Shown: positions 54,669 through 64,000 of the stretch, piece after piece
How the letters are laid out: each line of letters begins with the position of its first letter
Position numbering within the stretch: the stretch's first letter is position 1
From: Bacteroidota bacterium
GTDB taxonomy: Bacteria; Bacteroidota; Bacteroidia; AKYH767-A; OLB10
Direction of reading: 5' to 3'
Length of the DNA: 64,000 bases
Assembly: GCA_016713925.1 (NCBI GenBank)
Contig: JADJOH010000002.1
Location: 1,302,001-1,366,000 of the forward strand
Program-made: the position numbers and the translations under genes
The notes under the pieces: model-generated
What the model saw: the letters and a program-made list of their open reading frames with translations, nothing else
Databases searched by the model: none
Told to the model about the DNA's origin: nothing

Positions 54669-54698
54669 CGTTAAATTAGCATATATGCTAATTTAACG
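54669..54698. promoter_or_regulatory. Second palindromic operator candidate
   Basis: A perfect 30-bp palindrome (half-site CGTTAAATTAGCATA) shares the central GCATATATGC with the first operator. The centres are 116 bp apart, roughly eleven helical turns, which would suit cooperative binding or looping. No start codon or -7 box is close to it. Confidence 0.7.
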
Positions 54699-55213
54699 AA
54701 AGAAAATGATACTTTGTTCTATCTCGATGGATTATCTTGTGCCCAACTTCATAACTCATTGATATTTAGATTAAAAATTGTTTTTCCAGTAAAGGTCGAA
54801 TGATGTACATTGGGATGTTTAAGCCCACCAAATTACCAGGTTAACTTTATTAATTTTTGGAGAAACATCACCATAGATACTTACCAATTAGCTGCACTTC
54901 CTTTGAAAGTGGAAGAGCTGAAATCTTATCCTGTGTTTTCTGTAAAAAACAGCGAGATCGGCTCTACTACTTTTTAGAAACCATTGCGCCGTGGAATCAG
55001 TGGGGAGGAGGTAAATCAGGAGAAGAAATGAAAGGAATAATTTCATCTTTCGTGTTTTCAAATATAAAGGAGTTAATTTGGATGCGACTGTATCAATACG
55101 AATAACCCCTCTTTTCTACCTCTGGTAATGGCCGTATATTGCCAACGGTAATCATCCTTTTTAAACCAGGGGTGAAGGATGATTAAGTTCAAAGATACCT
55201 CACAAATTAAAAA
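54699..55213. other. Intergenic region with a possible gene remnant
   Basis: The frame 54842-54978 reads QVNFINFWRNITIDTYQLAA then LPLKVEELKSYPVFSVKNSE, with protein-like composition, but has no start codon and ends in TAG. Another frame continues ETIAPWNQWGGGKSGEEMKG. It may be a decayed gene broken by indels. The evidence is composition only. Confidence 0.3.
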
Positions 55214-55240
55214 GAGGGCCTTCCTTAATGAAAGTCCCTC
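55214..55240 (-). terminator. Intrinsic terminator
   Basis: GAGGG-C-CTT (55214-55222) pairs with AAG-T-CCCTC (55232-55240), one mismatch. On the minus strand a TTTTTAATTT tract follows. It is 24 bp past the stop of the T9SS gene at 55264. Confidence 0.75.
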
Positions 55241-55263
55241 CTTGCAATTCTGCATTGAAATGA

Positions 55264-56378
55264 TTAATGTTGAACTATCAATTTCACAGTTTGATCACCT
55301 GATCGAACTAAATATATTCCATTTTGTAATTCGCTTATATCCACATGCTGAGGACTCGTGCCTTCAAAGGTGTTGAAATTAAATTGGCCAACAATTTTTC
55401 CGTTCACGTCAAGGATTTCTACCCTCTCATCGTATCCTGAAATTTGGATTTGATCACTTGCCGGATTAGGGCCAATTTGGAGATCAAGAAGTGATTCCTT
55501 CCCTTCGATTAGTTCATTTTCAGCACCCATTCGCGCACTCACTACCGGCTTTGGAGTGATTTTGATTTGTTTACTGTTTACACAATTTCCTGCAGCAAGC
55601 GTTGCACGCATTTGCACTTTATAAATGCCTGTATCTGATACCGTGACGCTATCCACCCCACTTGCAAATAGTTGGTTGTTCTTGAACCATTTGGTCTTAG
55701 AATTTTGTGTGTTCCAAATTGTTGAGGCAGATAAAGTAGTACTCTGACCCGGTGCAATCCGTCGCCTGGATGCCTGTAAGTCAATAACGAGTGGGTACAC
55801 CCATATTTGACCGTGTGCTACGTCAGAATAGCAACCGTATTGGTTTATTACCCTAAACTCTCCATTAATTGCGACTCGGTGAATTGATTTATCATGTCCG
55901 TTGGGGAAAAAGAGGCTGTCGAACGGAATTGTAAATCCACCACCATTGTTGGTTGTAAGATAATTCACCCTCCTCCTGGATAAAGAGTTACCCCTGCACA
56001 ACTTGTACTGAGAGTAAACCAACCATTTGGGTTTGGATGGACGAGTACGTCCACACATCCGATTTCAGTACATCCATTTACACCGGTAAAGGTGCAAATG
56101 TAACCATCAGTCATGTCAGTGAAGATTTGGCCGGAAAAGAATCCGTTGCCATTTGTTAGGGTGACAAAGTTGGCCGGTAACGCTTCACCGCTCATTCTTG
56201 ACCAAGCAAACGTTCCTGGTTGTCCAGTTCTGTTTAAGTTCAAAACCACATTGATTGTGCCATCACAGGGATCCTGCGGGCTATCAATACTTTGGATTTC
56301 TCCACACTGGGCATTAATTGGAGTTGCTGTTGCAGTCATACCGAATACGAACAGCATCATGTAAAATAGTTTTTTCAT
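55264..56378 (-). pseudogene. T9SS-secreted Ig-like protein, broken by a one-base deletion
   Basis: Open segments 56378 to about 55968 and about 55970 to 55264 join into ~371 residues if one base is added to the CCC at 55968-55970 (reading TLYPGGGVNYLTTNNGGG). The signal peptide is MKKLFYMMLFVFGMTATATP, ending near NAQ. The mature part has Cys-rich Ig-like units (CGEIQSIDSPQDPCDGTINV; CTFTGVNGCTEIGCVDVLVH; KWFKNNQLFASGVDSVTVSD). The T9SS domain is LDLQIGPNPASDQIQISGYD ... LQNGIYLVRSGDQTVKLIVQ. Probably an intact surface protein gene with a sequencing indel. Confidence 0.78.
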
Positions 56379-56434
56379 GGTTATAAAGATTTAGGTTTTA
56401 AGATAATTATTTGTAAATATAACTAATAAATAAG

Positions 56435-59205
56435 TTAGAAATCACCGGCTGCTACTGTTACTAAGGTCTCCGTATTTATCCATTTAGCAATAGTGTCATT
56501 TACCTGATTTACTTTTAGCGCTGCCACTTTCGCTTCGAAGTCCGCATCCCAGATGATGTTCCTTTCTATCTGCATATAGCTTGACATTTTAGAGCTAAGT
56601 TCATTGTCCTGCGAACGGCTTAACATGCGGCTCTGTAAATAACCATTAACAGCATCCTTTAACTCTGACTCCGTTACACCATTTTTTATAAACCGATCCA
56701 ATTCTTCATTGCAAGCTACTTTAACTTTTTCAAGATTCTCAGGATTAAACATGGCATATAATCTGAAATGAGAAACACTATCCAATGAATTTCCATAGAG
56801 AATAGATCCTGAGCCATAGCTTAATCCTTCTTCCTGGCGTAAACGTTCTGCAAGTCGTGAATTCAGAAAGCCTCCTCCAAAAATATAATTGGCCATAAAC
56901 AATGCAGGATACTCTTCGTGCGTATCGTTTACCGGAAGCTTCATGCCACCCAGCAACATGGCATTCTTTTTATCAGGAGTTGATATTTTTCACTCACTTG
57001 TTTTCCGGGAATAAATTCATCTTTTGCTCTCTCATAAACTACAGGTGACTCCCAATTACTGAATATTGGCTTCAATCCTTCTACCAATTCCTTTTCATCA
57101 AATTCACCCACACAGGAGATGTTAGCATTGCTACTATTGTAAAAATCCTTATAGAAACCGGTGAGGTCTTCCCTGCTTATGGATTTGATTGCTATCATCT
57201 GATCTTCAAAATCCATCGTATAACGGAAGTCGGAGGGTCTATAATTCTCTGTAAGTTTGCTATACTTTCTATAGACCAATGCTATTGGATCACTCTTCAA
57301 TTCTTCAATGGCCGTGATGCGTTCTGTCTTTAAAATTTCTAATTCTGATTCCGGAAATACGGGTCTCCTCAATATTTCTTCCAAAAGACCCAATGTTGCT
57401 TTAAGATATTTCTTCTCCGCATTTGCAATTAGCATAACTTGTTGCCCACTGCCATAAATGAAGATGTTAGCATTCATCTTATCCAATGAATCGTTGAGCT
57501 GCTCATAGCTAAGATGTTTAGACCCCTTTTTGAGCATAGCTAATGTGAGCGATGCTATTATACTTTTATTTTTCAATGCTGCTTCATAACCAATACGCAA
57601 GGAGATGCTCAAATTCACTTTTCGGCCCCTGTTGGGTTTACTCAATAAATTATACTTCGCACCTCCGTCAAAATTCCCTGCCCTGATATTGCGTTGGATA
57701 TTTTCAGGTGACGGATCAAAAGTTTCCAGGTTTGAAAGGGCCTTTCTTCCCTCATATCTTTTCAGCTCTTCTTCCAGAACCGGGGCGTCCGGGACCTGTA
57801 CTCTCTGCGGTAATTTTTCAGGAATAAAGTAACCGGTAGTACGGTTGGAGGAAATAAAATATCTGGCTACTACCTGATTCACTTCCTCTACTTTAATTTG
57901 CTCCAGCCGGTCACGATATAGGAACCAATGTCTCCAGTCTCCCAAGGCAATGTACTCCGACAAGGTCATACATAAATAATCGGTGTTGGTATATTGCTCT
58001 TCCACCTCTTTCAACAAAGTCGTACGGGCCTGCTCCACCTCTTCCGCTGTAAATGGATGTAATGGGAGGCTATCCAGCAATGAAAACATCTCCGCTCCCA
58101 CATCAACGAGTTTTTTATCCTTGAGTGCCTCAGATTCAAAATAAACATAGCCGGGTTCCTTTAAACCATACACCGATCCGTAACAGGTACTGGATTTCCC
58201 GGACTCCACCAACGCTTTGTACAAACGTCCTGAGGGTTTATCGGTTAACATCTCCGAAATAATTTCAATGCCTGCATAATCCGGATGTGTAGCAGCAGGA
58301 ATATGATACCCGCAGGAGACGATCTGAACATCACCTGTTCGCTTTAATGTTACATGCCGTTCACCATCCTGAGACGGCTCTACGGTATACGTTTCTGTTA
58401 ATGTACGGGCAGGTTTGGGTATCACTCCAAAATATTCCACCACCATTTGCAGGGTTTTCTCTTCTTCTATTTTACCGGCTATGATCAGTACCGCGTTATC
58501 CGGTTGATAATATTTCTTATAGAAAGCTTGCAGGTTCTCTATCGGTACCCGCTCAATATCCTCCTTGGACCCGATGGTAGATTTTCCATAGTTATGCCAT
58601 AAGAAAGCGGTAGAAAATACACGCTCTTGCAAAACAGCAAATGCATAGTTCTCGCTTGCTTCAAACTCATTTCTGACAACGGAAAATTCAGTGGCAAGAT
58701 CTTTTTTATCAATAAAAGAGTTCACCATGCGGTCACTTTCGAGATCAAGTACCCAGCGTAGATTTTCATCTGAAGCCGTAAATGTTTCATAATAGTTGGT
58801 TCGGTCATACCATGTTGTTCCATTGGACCTGCAACCATGCGCCGTTAATTCCTGAGGAATATTTTTATGGCGTTGTGAACCTTTAAACAGCATATGCTCC
58901 AGGAGATGAGCCATACCGGATTCACCATAACCTTCATGACGGGAACCGACCAGATAGGTGATGTTAACGGTGATGGTTGGCTTTGATGCATCCGGAAAGA
59001 GTAATACTTTAAGCCCGTTGTTAAGCCGGTACTCCGTGATGCCTTCGATGGAGGAGATGCGTTGGGGAGTCTGTGCAATTGTTGGAAGAAAACAAATGGC
59101 GAAAAAGAGAAAAAGTAATATACGAATATCTATAAGTGAAGAATATCGTATTTCTCTTTTGCAATAACTAAAGGAATTTTTGTTTAATAATGTTTGTGTT
59201 TTCAT
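56435..59205 (-). pseudogene. M16-family zinc metalloprotease, broken by a one-base deletion
   Basis: Open segments 59205 to about 56990 and 56986 to 56435 join into 923 residues if one base is added to the TTTTT run at 56986-56990 (reading SEKISTPDKKNAMLLGGMKL). The N-terminal M16 domain has the inverted zinc motif HLLEH (His100, Glu103, His104) and the distant Glu180, in MAHLLEHMLFKG ... VVRNEFEASEN, with correct spacing. The second domain lacks the zinc motif, as is usual for M16 enzymes. A signal peptide-like segment (ILLFLFFAICFLPTIA) precedes it, so it acts in the periplasm, cleaving peptides or small proteins. Family assignment is certain; the break is probably a sequencing error. Confidence 0.88.
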
Positions 59206-59337
59206 AGCAGAGTTTTGATTAATGTTTTTTTAATTCTATTATCTGAAAAATGTGGTCAAAAGAACAAGTGAGCAACGCAAAGGCATTCATTCATCTTGTT
59301 AGACCACATAAATTTTCATTTTAATCGAATATGCTTT

Positions 59338-59895
59338 TTATTTAAGTCTGACTTTTAGTCCGGCATTTATCAGTGACATGCCATAACCTAGTTCAAAATA
59401 CCCGCTTGTGTTTTTCGAAAGCATATGAGTAACTCCTATGTGTGGATATATACCGAAGCCTTCGATCTTATCAATATAACCCAATGTCTCTTTAAAGTTA
59501 ATAATACTGTAAATCAAAGTTGGTCCGCCATAAATCATACTTTTCTTTCCAAGTTCAGTAATGTATTCCAATTTCAGTCCGACAATAGTTGAAGTTGTTT
59601 TTTGCTCCGATACATAACCGGACTCATGTCTTTCGCTGAGATATACAGTTGTGGTCCCGCCTAAAAGGCCAATCTGGACTTCATCTCCTACAGCTGCATC
59701 TAAACTAAACTGGTAAACAGGTGAAGATTTTACTTTCATATTGCCATCAATTGCGGCAATTGTTTTCATTAACTTTCTTAGATTATTAGGCATTCCAATT
59801 CCGGCGTTAAGATGTACCATACCTTTTTCAACCGTTTGACCAATTGAAAGTGCAGCGATAAAAACTGAAAATATTGTGAGGATGAGCGTTTTCAT
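59338..59895 (-). CDS. Small outer-membrane beta-barrel protein
   Basis: 185 residues. Signal peptide MKTLILTIFSVFIAALSIGQ. The rest has repeated amphipathic strands (GMVHLNAGIGMP; QFSLDAAVGDEVQIGLLGGT; STIVGLKLEYITELGK; SGYFELGYGMSLINAGLKV) and a short terminal strand ending LK. This is the OmpW/porin-like small-barrel pattern, without a specific family recognised. It lies between an M16 protease and a membrane protein on the same strand; spacing of 36 bp to the upstream gene suggests one operon. Confidence 0.75.
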   Translation of the reverse strand: MKTLILTIFSVFIAALSIGQTVEKGMVHLNAGIGMPNNLRKLMKTIAAIDGNMKVKSSPVYQFSLDAAVGDEVQIGLLGGTTTVYLSERHESGYVSEQKTTSTIVGLKLEYITELGKKSMIYGGPTLIYSIINFKETLGYIDKIEGFGIYPHIGVTHMLSKNTSGYFELGYGMSLINAGLKVRLK

Positions 59896-59931
59896 ATTGT
59901 TGATATATTATAGATTTAATTTTTTAGTGAA

Positions 59932-61020
59932 TTAACGAATAGAGAAATCATATACTTTGGTGGCCTGAGCACTATAGATATTCGGAACAGTTCCTGCATA
60001 CATAAAGCAGTACTCTCCTTCCTTTAAATTTGCAGTGGGTGTAACTTCAAACTCACCATTACCGAGATCTGTTATATCAAAAGCAACGACGTACTTATCA
60101 TCTACACCGCTGCTATGAGAAAACGAATTTCCTGTGCCTGTAACAAACTCACGAGAGTTTGATCTTTTATCCATATACAGCATCATAAATTCATTGGGAC
60201 TACTTGCCTGACTGAAATATGTTGAAACCATATCATTCGCATTCTCTTCAGTTGCAGCAAAGACAAATCTGAATATTGGTTTGGACTCATGAATTTTTAC
60301 AGATGATTCAATTCCCCGGATAGATGCTTTAGATTTACTTTTTGCAATCCCATAAGTCATAGCAGTTAGCAAATAGCCCCCTGACTTACTTTGACTACTT
60401 ACTGTAGGATATAATTTTTTATAATCCATTGTAGTTTGGTCCAGCAAATAAATCCCGGGCATTAGTGACTTCTTTGCAGCAGAATTTGATTTCCCGTTTC
60501 CGGATTTGGTCAATAGCATTTCATTTAATACTTCATTGGGCAAGCCAACACCTTTCAAATAGATGATAGAGTCAACGCTCAAATCAAAAGATGTTTCCGA
60601 ACTTTTAATTATATTTATAATAATGTCTTTTGATACTTGCTTTTTATGCAATTGAACAACACCGGTGTTATTTAATGTAGTTTGTGAAATCCCTTGTAAA
60701 CTAAATCCCATTATTACAAAAAAGAGTGCGGCAGATGATTGAACTGTCGTAAAAACAGTTTTTGAAGATTTGTTCCTCGCCGCCACTGCTGCCCATACCA
60801 TACATACCGGCCATGTGAAGAACAGGCCTATGCCAAAAGTGAAGAGAGCAGCTAAGACGGATAAGAGGAACATGATCAATGCGCCTGTTATGGTGGAGTA
60901 GAGCATTCCCAGTGGACCGAAGAAAAAGCTGAGCAATAAGGCGGTTGTCATGCTTTTTTGAGACTGGATGGTTACAATAGTGCTTTGACTAGCGTTTCCT
61001 GAGGGGTTGTTGGTGTTCAT
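59932..61020 (-). CDS. Two-part membrane/exported protein of unknown function
   Basis: 362 residues. Residues 22-80 are two or three hydrophobic segments (MTTALLLSFFFGPLGMLYST; LSVLAALFTFGIGLFFTWPV), of the TM2/YccF-like small membrane type. A further hydrophobic segment (ALFFVIMGFSLQGISQ, about 97-112) looks like a second signal anchor. The rest (about 113-362) is a soluble, probably periplasmic domain, without known motifs, with DIIINIIKSSETSFDLSVDS early and FRFVFAATEENANDMVSTYF in the middle. The unusual order of a membrane domain before an anchor-like segment suggests a fusion. Starts behind a TACGTTTG -7 box. Confidence 0.65.
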   Translation of the reverse strand: MNTNNPSGNASQSTIVTIQSQKSMTTALLLSFFFGPLGMLYSTITGALIMFLLSVLAALFTFGIGLFFTWPVCMVWAAVAARNKSSKTVFTTVQSSAALFFVIMGFSLQGISQTTLNNTGVVQLHKKQVSKDIIINIIKSSETSFDLSVDSIIYLKGVGLPNEVLNEMLLTKSGNGKSNSAAKKSLMPGIYLLDQTTMDYKKLYPTVSSQSKSGGYLLTAMTYGIAKSKSKASIRGIESSVKIHESKPIFRFVFAATEENANDMVSTYFSQASSPNEFMMLYMDKRSNSREFVTGTGNSFSHSSGVDDKYVVAFDITDLGNGEFEVTPTANLKEGEYCFMYAGTVPNIYSAQATKVYDFSIR

Positions 61021-61022
61021 GT

Positions 61023-61057
61023 CGTTTGGTTTTTTATTTGTTTCTGAACCAAACGTA
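61023..61057 (-). promoter_or_regulatory. -7 box and inverted repeat before the membrane-protein gene
   Basis: Minus-strand TACGTTTG (61050-61057) is an exact TAnnTTTG. An inverted repeat CGTTTGGTT (61023-61031) / AACCAAACG (61047-61055) overlaps it and lies 2 bp before the ATG at 61020. It could be an operator or a 5'-UTR hairpin. No -33 TTTG was found. Confidence 0.6.
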
Positions 61058-61151
61058 GAAAAGTGACTGACCCTTGAATAGGATCAATGCGCCAGCGGCC
61101 TTCCGCAATGAGTTAACGGCAGGAAGTAATGAGTTGATGAAATATCAGCGC

Positions 61152-61937
61152 CTATTCAAAGGTGACCCCATGGGTGCGCAGAAAGTGCAAAAAATCGGCT
61201 TTACGGCGCTTGGAGACATCGACATGGTGTCCTTCGGCAAGAATAAGCCTCCCCGCCTCCCCCTCATTCCTGAATTCACGTATAAAGCGGAAACTTACAA
61301 GATAACTATCGTGTGCCCTGAAAAAATAAGGAAAACCGGAAAGCAGGGCTTCGGTAGCCTTGAGCGTTTTTGAAATCACTTTCTTATTTTTCCCTGTCAG
61401 ATATATTTCCGTATAATTATTGGAAGCTTTGCAATAAATAATATCCTCCGCACTTACGGCTTCCTTCCCCCCTAATTTCGGCAGGAAGATGATGGAAGAG
61501 GACGGATTTTGTGGTGAAGGAATCTCCGTTTTCTCCGGTTTATCCTTCAGCAGACCTGCCTTTTCCCGTATTTTTTTCTCAACACCCCTGAATTCGTCGA
61601 GATCGATTGGCTTAAGAAGATAGCCCACTATGTCAAAACGGTTGATGGCTTTGATGGCATATTGTTCGTGAGCCGTAGTCAACACAATGAGAAAAGGATG
61701 TTTATCTATTACGGCCCCCAACATATCCAGACCACTGCGGATGGGCATTTCAATATCGGCGAAGACGAGGTCCGGTTTTAGATTCAATATCATCTTCTCC
61801 CCCTCTTCTGCTGAGGAAGCCACTCCCAATACGTCATAGCCTACACTAAAATCCAGTAAATATTTTTTCAATGATTCACGACCACTCGGTTCGTCATCTA
61901 CAATAACGGTGCGAAATACTTTTGTGTCAGGCTGCAT
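61152..61937 (-). CDS. LytTR-family response regulator
   Basis: 261 residues. The receiver domain (about 8-125) has the acidic pocket in VIVDDEPSG (Asp14, Asp15), the phosphorylated Asp61 in FADIEMP, and Lys109 in LLKPID. The C-terminal LytTR DNA-binding domain (about 145-255) includes EDIIYCKASNNYTEIYLTG, a KTLKATEALL stretch and the FFRAHDSYLVSF/GHHVDVSKRRKADF ending. LytTR regulators bind direct repeats roughly one 21-bp period apart. The start overlaps the stop of the kinase gene by 11 bp, indicating translational coupling. Partner of the kinase at 61927-64000. Confidence 0.93.
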   Translation of the reverse strand: MQPDTKVFRTVIVDDEPSGRESLKKYLLDFSVGYDVLGVASSAEEGEKMILNLKPDLVFADIEMPIRSGLDMLGAVIDKHPFLIVLTTAHEQYAIKAINRFDIVGYLLKPIDLDEFRGVEKKIREKAGLLKDKPEKTEIPSPQNPSSSIIFLPKLGGKEAVSAEDIIYCKASNNYTEIYLTGKNKKVISKTLKATEALLSGFPYFFRAHDSYLVSFRFIREFRNEGEAGRLILAEGHHVDVSKRRKADFLHFLRTHGVTFE

Positions 61938-64000
61938 AATTTTGTATGGTTAGATCAAATTCCACTTTTGTCCCGGCGGGCAATCCGGTAGTATCGTATA
62001 AGTCAATGATAGTAAAAGTATCTGTATTGGAGACCTTATTATACATACTTAGTCGTTCTTTTGTAATCGCCAATCCATGCGAGGTATGCTGATGCTCGCT
62101 TTTCGCTTTTAAGTCCGCCGACTTCTGCCGACCAATACCATTGTCTATAATTGAAAAATGGAGCAAATCGCCTCTTTTCTTCACTTCAATTTCAATAATC
62201 CCTTTCTTACTTGATGGCATTAATCCATGCCAGATACTATTCTCCACAAATGGCTGGAGGATGAGAGGCGGAACGGAAAACTCATTCATATCAATGCCCG
62301 GTTCAATGCTGATCTTGTAATCAAATTTTGTGTTGAAACGCATTTGCTCTAACTGAATATATAGTTCCAAAGTAGAAAGTTCCGTTTCCAGAGAAACAAT
62401 AGCCTGACGGGAGCTCTCCAATATTCGCCTTACTAAGCGGGAAAACTTCGTAAGACTGGAGGAAGCCGTCATTGTATCTTTTTGTAAAATACAATTATGA
62501 ATAGAGTTCAGGGCATTAAAAATAAAATGCGGATTCATCTGTGCTCTTAATAACTTCATTTCCTGCTCTGCCCTCTGTGTAGCGAGCTTCTCTTCGTAAC
62601 TCAATTGTTCCTGACGGATTAACTTTTCCTGTGTTTCTTGAATTGTGATTATTGCTTGATTTAGTTTACGGTTGGTTTTATAGCCGCGGTAGAGGGAGAA
62701 AGATAATGCAATAGATAGGACTCCAACAACAATAAGGGCACCCAAATATATTTGTCTGGTTTTTCGTTCGTGTTGGATCAAAGTATTCTGAATGTCCATG
62801 GCGGTGGATTGCAGATCTGAATTTCTATTTTTTCGGGTGGAATCAATCGCTATAGGATCAAAATCTGAAAGTAACGAATCTATTATATCACCGGCACTTA
62901 TTGAATAAAATGCCGCTTTATCATATTCTTTTAGCAAATAACTAATTTTGCCCAGCTGGGAAAGAACATGTGCTTCAAAATATTGCACATGCCTTTTATA
63001 AGAAAATTGAGTCTCGCCATTAATTTGTTGAAATAGAAAAGATTTATAATTAAAAAAATCTCCAATAAAACTTGAAGATCTAAAATCTGATTTTGAACGC
63101 AATGAGGGTAAGTATAATAGAGATTCCTTAAAAAGCGTATCCATTTCAGTTAATAATTTATAATCTAAGACTTTTTTGGATGTGTACTTTTTATATAAGA
63201 AATCTCCAATCGTTGCTAATGCGATTGAAATACCACCACTATCATTGCCATTTTTGCAAATTTGTAATTGCATTTGCAATATCTCCAATGCTTCTCTATT
63301 CTGATTTCTTGACTTAAATATAAAGTACTTGCGACCTAGTACATAAATACTAAATTCAGGACTTCCATGCTTTTCCTGGACTGTATAATACTTATCAAAA
63401 TACAATAATGCACTTGTTGTGTCACCGGTCTTTAGTTTCATCTCTGCAATATTGCCATAAACATAACCTATTTGTACTGTGTCACCAATTTTGCTAAATG
63501 CATCCATTGCTTTATAAAAATAATTCATGGCGTTGTTGGTATCTAATTTCATAGAGTACTCAGCTGCAATGTAATTAGCAACCTCGCCAACTTTACGATA
63601 GTCTTTTAAAAATATATAATTTTCATAGGCTATCTTAAAATGATATAACGAAGCCTCTGCCTTTACACCAAATAATAATTGACCAATTCTTTCATTTGTT
63701 TTTGCAATTCCTTCATTATCTCCTATCTGTTCATAATAATTCAAAGCGGTTCTATAATATCGCAATGATGTCTTTCTATCATTAACCTGATACAACGCTC
63801 CGGTAAGCAATGTAGCTTTGCCTTGCAATTTCATATCATCTATTCTCATAGCGAAAGTTATTGCAGAATCATAATGCAACTTTGCAATGGCATTAGCCTT
63901 TTTATCGAATTCTTGTGCATGCGTTCGACCAATTTGTATATGTACTTGGGCAAGCAGCGATTTACATCAATTTCTTTTTTTCGATGTGGAGAACTATTTA
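61927..64000 (-). CDS. TPR sensor histidine kinase (LytS/YehU-type), 5' end beyond the window
   Basis: Partial. At least 650 residues from about 63879 to 61927; coding clearly extends further. In-frame protein reads SLLAQVHIQIGRTHAQEF back to a TGA at 63967-63969; adding one base to the TTT at 63961-63963 removes this stop and leaves the frame open to the window edge. About 350 residues of TPR-like repeats (ALNYYEQIGDNEGIA type units) come first, then one transmembrane helix (YLGALIVVGVLSIALSFSLY), a short coiled linker and the His_kinase domain with the phospho-acceptor His in MNPHFIFNALNSIHNC, an N-box LILQPFVENSIWHG and a G-box IIDNGIGRQK. It phosphorylates the LytTR regulator; the signal is unknown. 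Confidence 0.9.

Noticed and set aside
54857..55105. 82-codon plus-strand frame
   Set aside because: Start context and length do not support a gene; kept only as part of a possible remnant.

Overview
The window comes from a member of the Bacteroidota, probably the Chitinophagia/Sphingobacteriia side of the phylum. The evidence is a high density of secreted proteins carrying type IX secretion (T9SS) C-terminal sorting domains, one CHU_C-type (gliding-motility-associated) C-terminus, the Bacteroidota promoter signature (TTTG at -33, TAnnTTTG at -7), A-rich leaders without Shine-Dalgarno motifs, a LytTR/His_kinase two-component pair, and GG-type RiPP leader peptides typical of this phylum. No rRNA, tRNA, CRISPR array or transposase gene was seen.

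Layout. 0-10 kb: rbfA, two tandem subtilisin-like (S8) secreted proteases that are paralogues (the downstream one interrupted by an in-frame TAG), and rsmI. 10-27 kb: a series of T9SS cargo proteins (beta-propeller, SBBP, Asp-box, SprB and fibronectin-like architectures) with one lipoprotein and one large multi-pass membrane protein. 27.2-28.5 kb and 41.3-43.0 kb: two clusters encoding eight small Cys/Ser/Thr/Pro-rich precursor peptides with near-identical leaders ending in GG, under four copies of one 87-bp promoter module. Between the clusters lie more T9SS surface proteins, including a PKD-domain paralogue pair. 43-52 kb: a lipoprotein hydrolase operon, an uncharacterised protein, a VWA protein, a pRiA4b ORF-3-like protein, an AraC regulator with an adjacent short-chain dehydrogenase, and another T9SS protein. 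52.8-54.7 kb: an AbiEii-type nucleotidyltransferase toxin and an AbiEi-like antitoxin candidate arranged tail to tail, with two palindromic operator candidates. 55-64 kb: a T9SS protein, an M16 metalloprotease, two envelope proteins, and a LytTR regulator with its histidine kinase running off the window end.

Most notable system: the eight RiPP-like precursors. They have two leader classes (SLNKSTISNL...GG and NLNKMTISNLYAAEM...GGG) and cores with 4 to 7 cysteines. All four promoter modules carry two TTTACAAAG-type direct repeats exactly 21 bp apart and exactly 58 bp (start to start) upstream of a TACCTTTG -7 box. No lanthipeptide dehydratase, cyclase, radical-SAM enzyme or C39 transporter is in the window, so the maturation machinery, if present, is encoded elsewhere.

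Data quality: seven frame disruptions (rsmI, 17180, 24023, 39584, 55968, 56986, 63961) each need one base inserted or removed in a homopolymer of 2-5 bases, which looks like residual sequencing error more than gene decay. Two further genes carry single in-frame stops (TAG at 4550, TGA at 51479). Interrupted genes are listed as one feature, with the open segments described.
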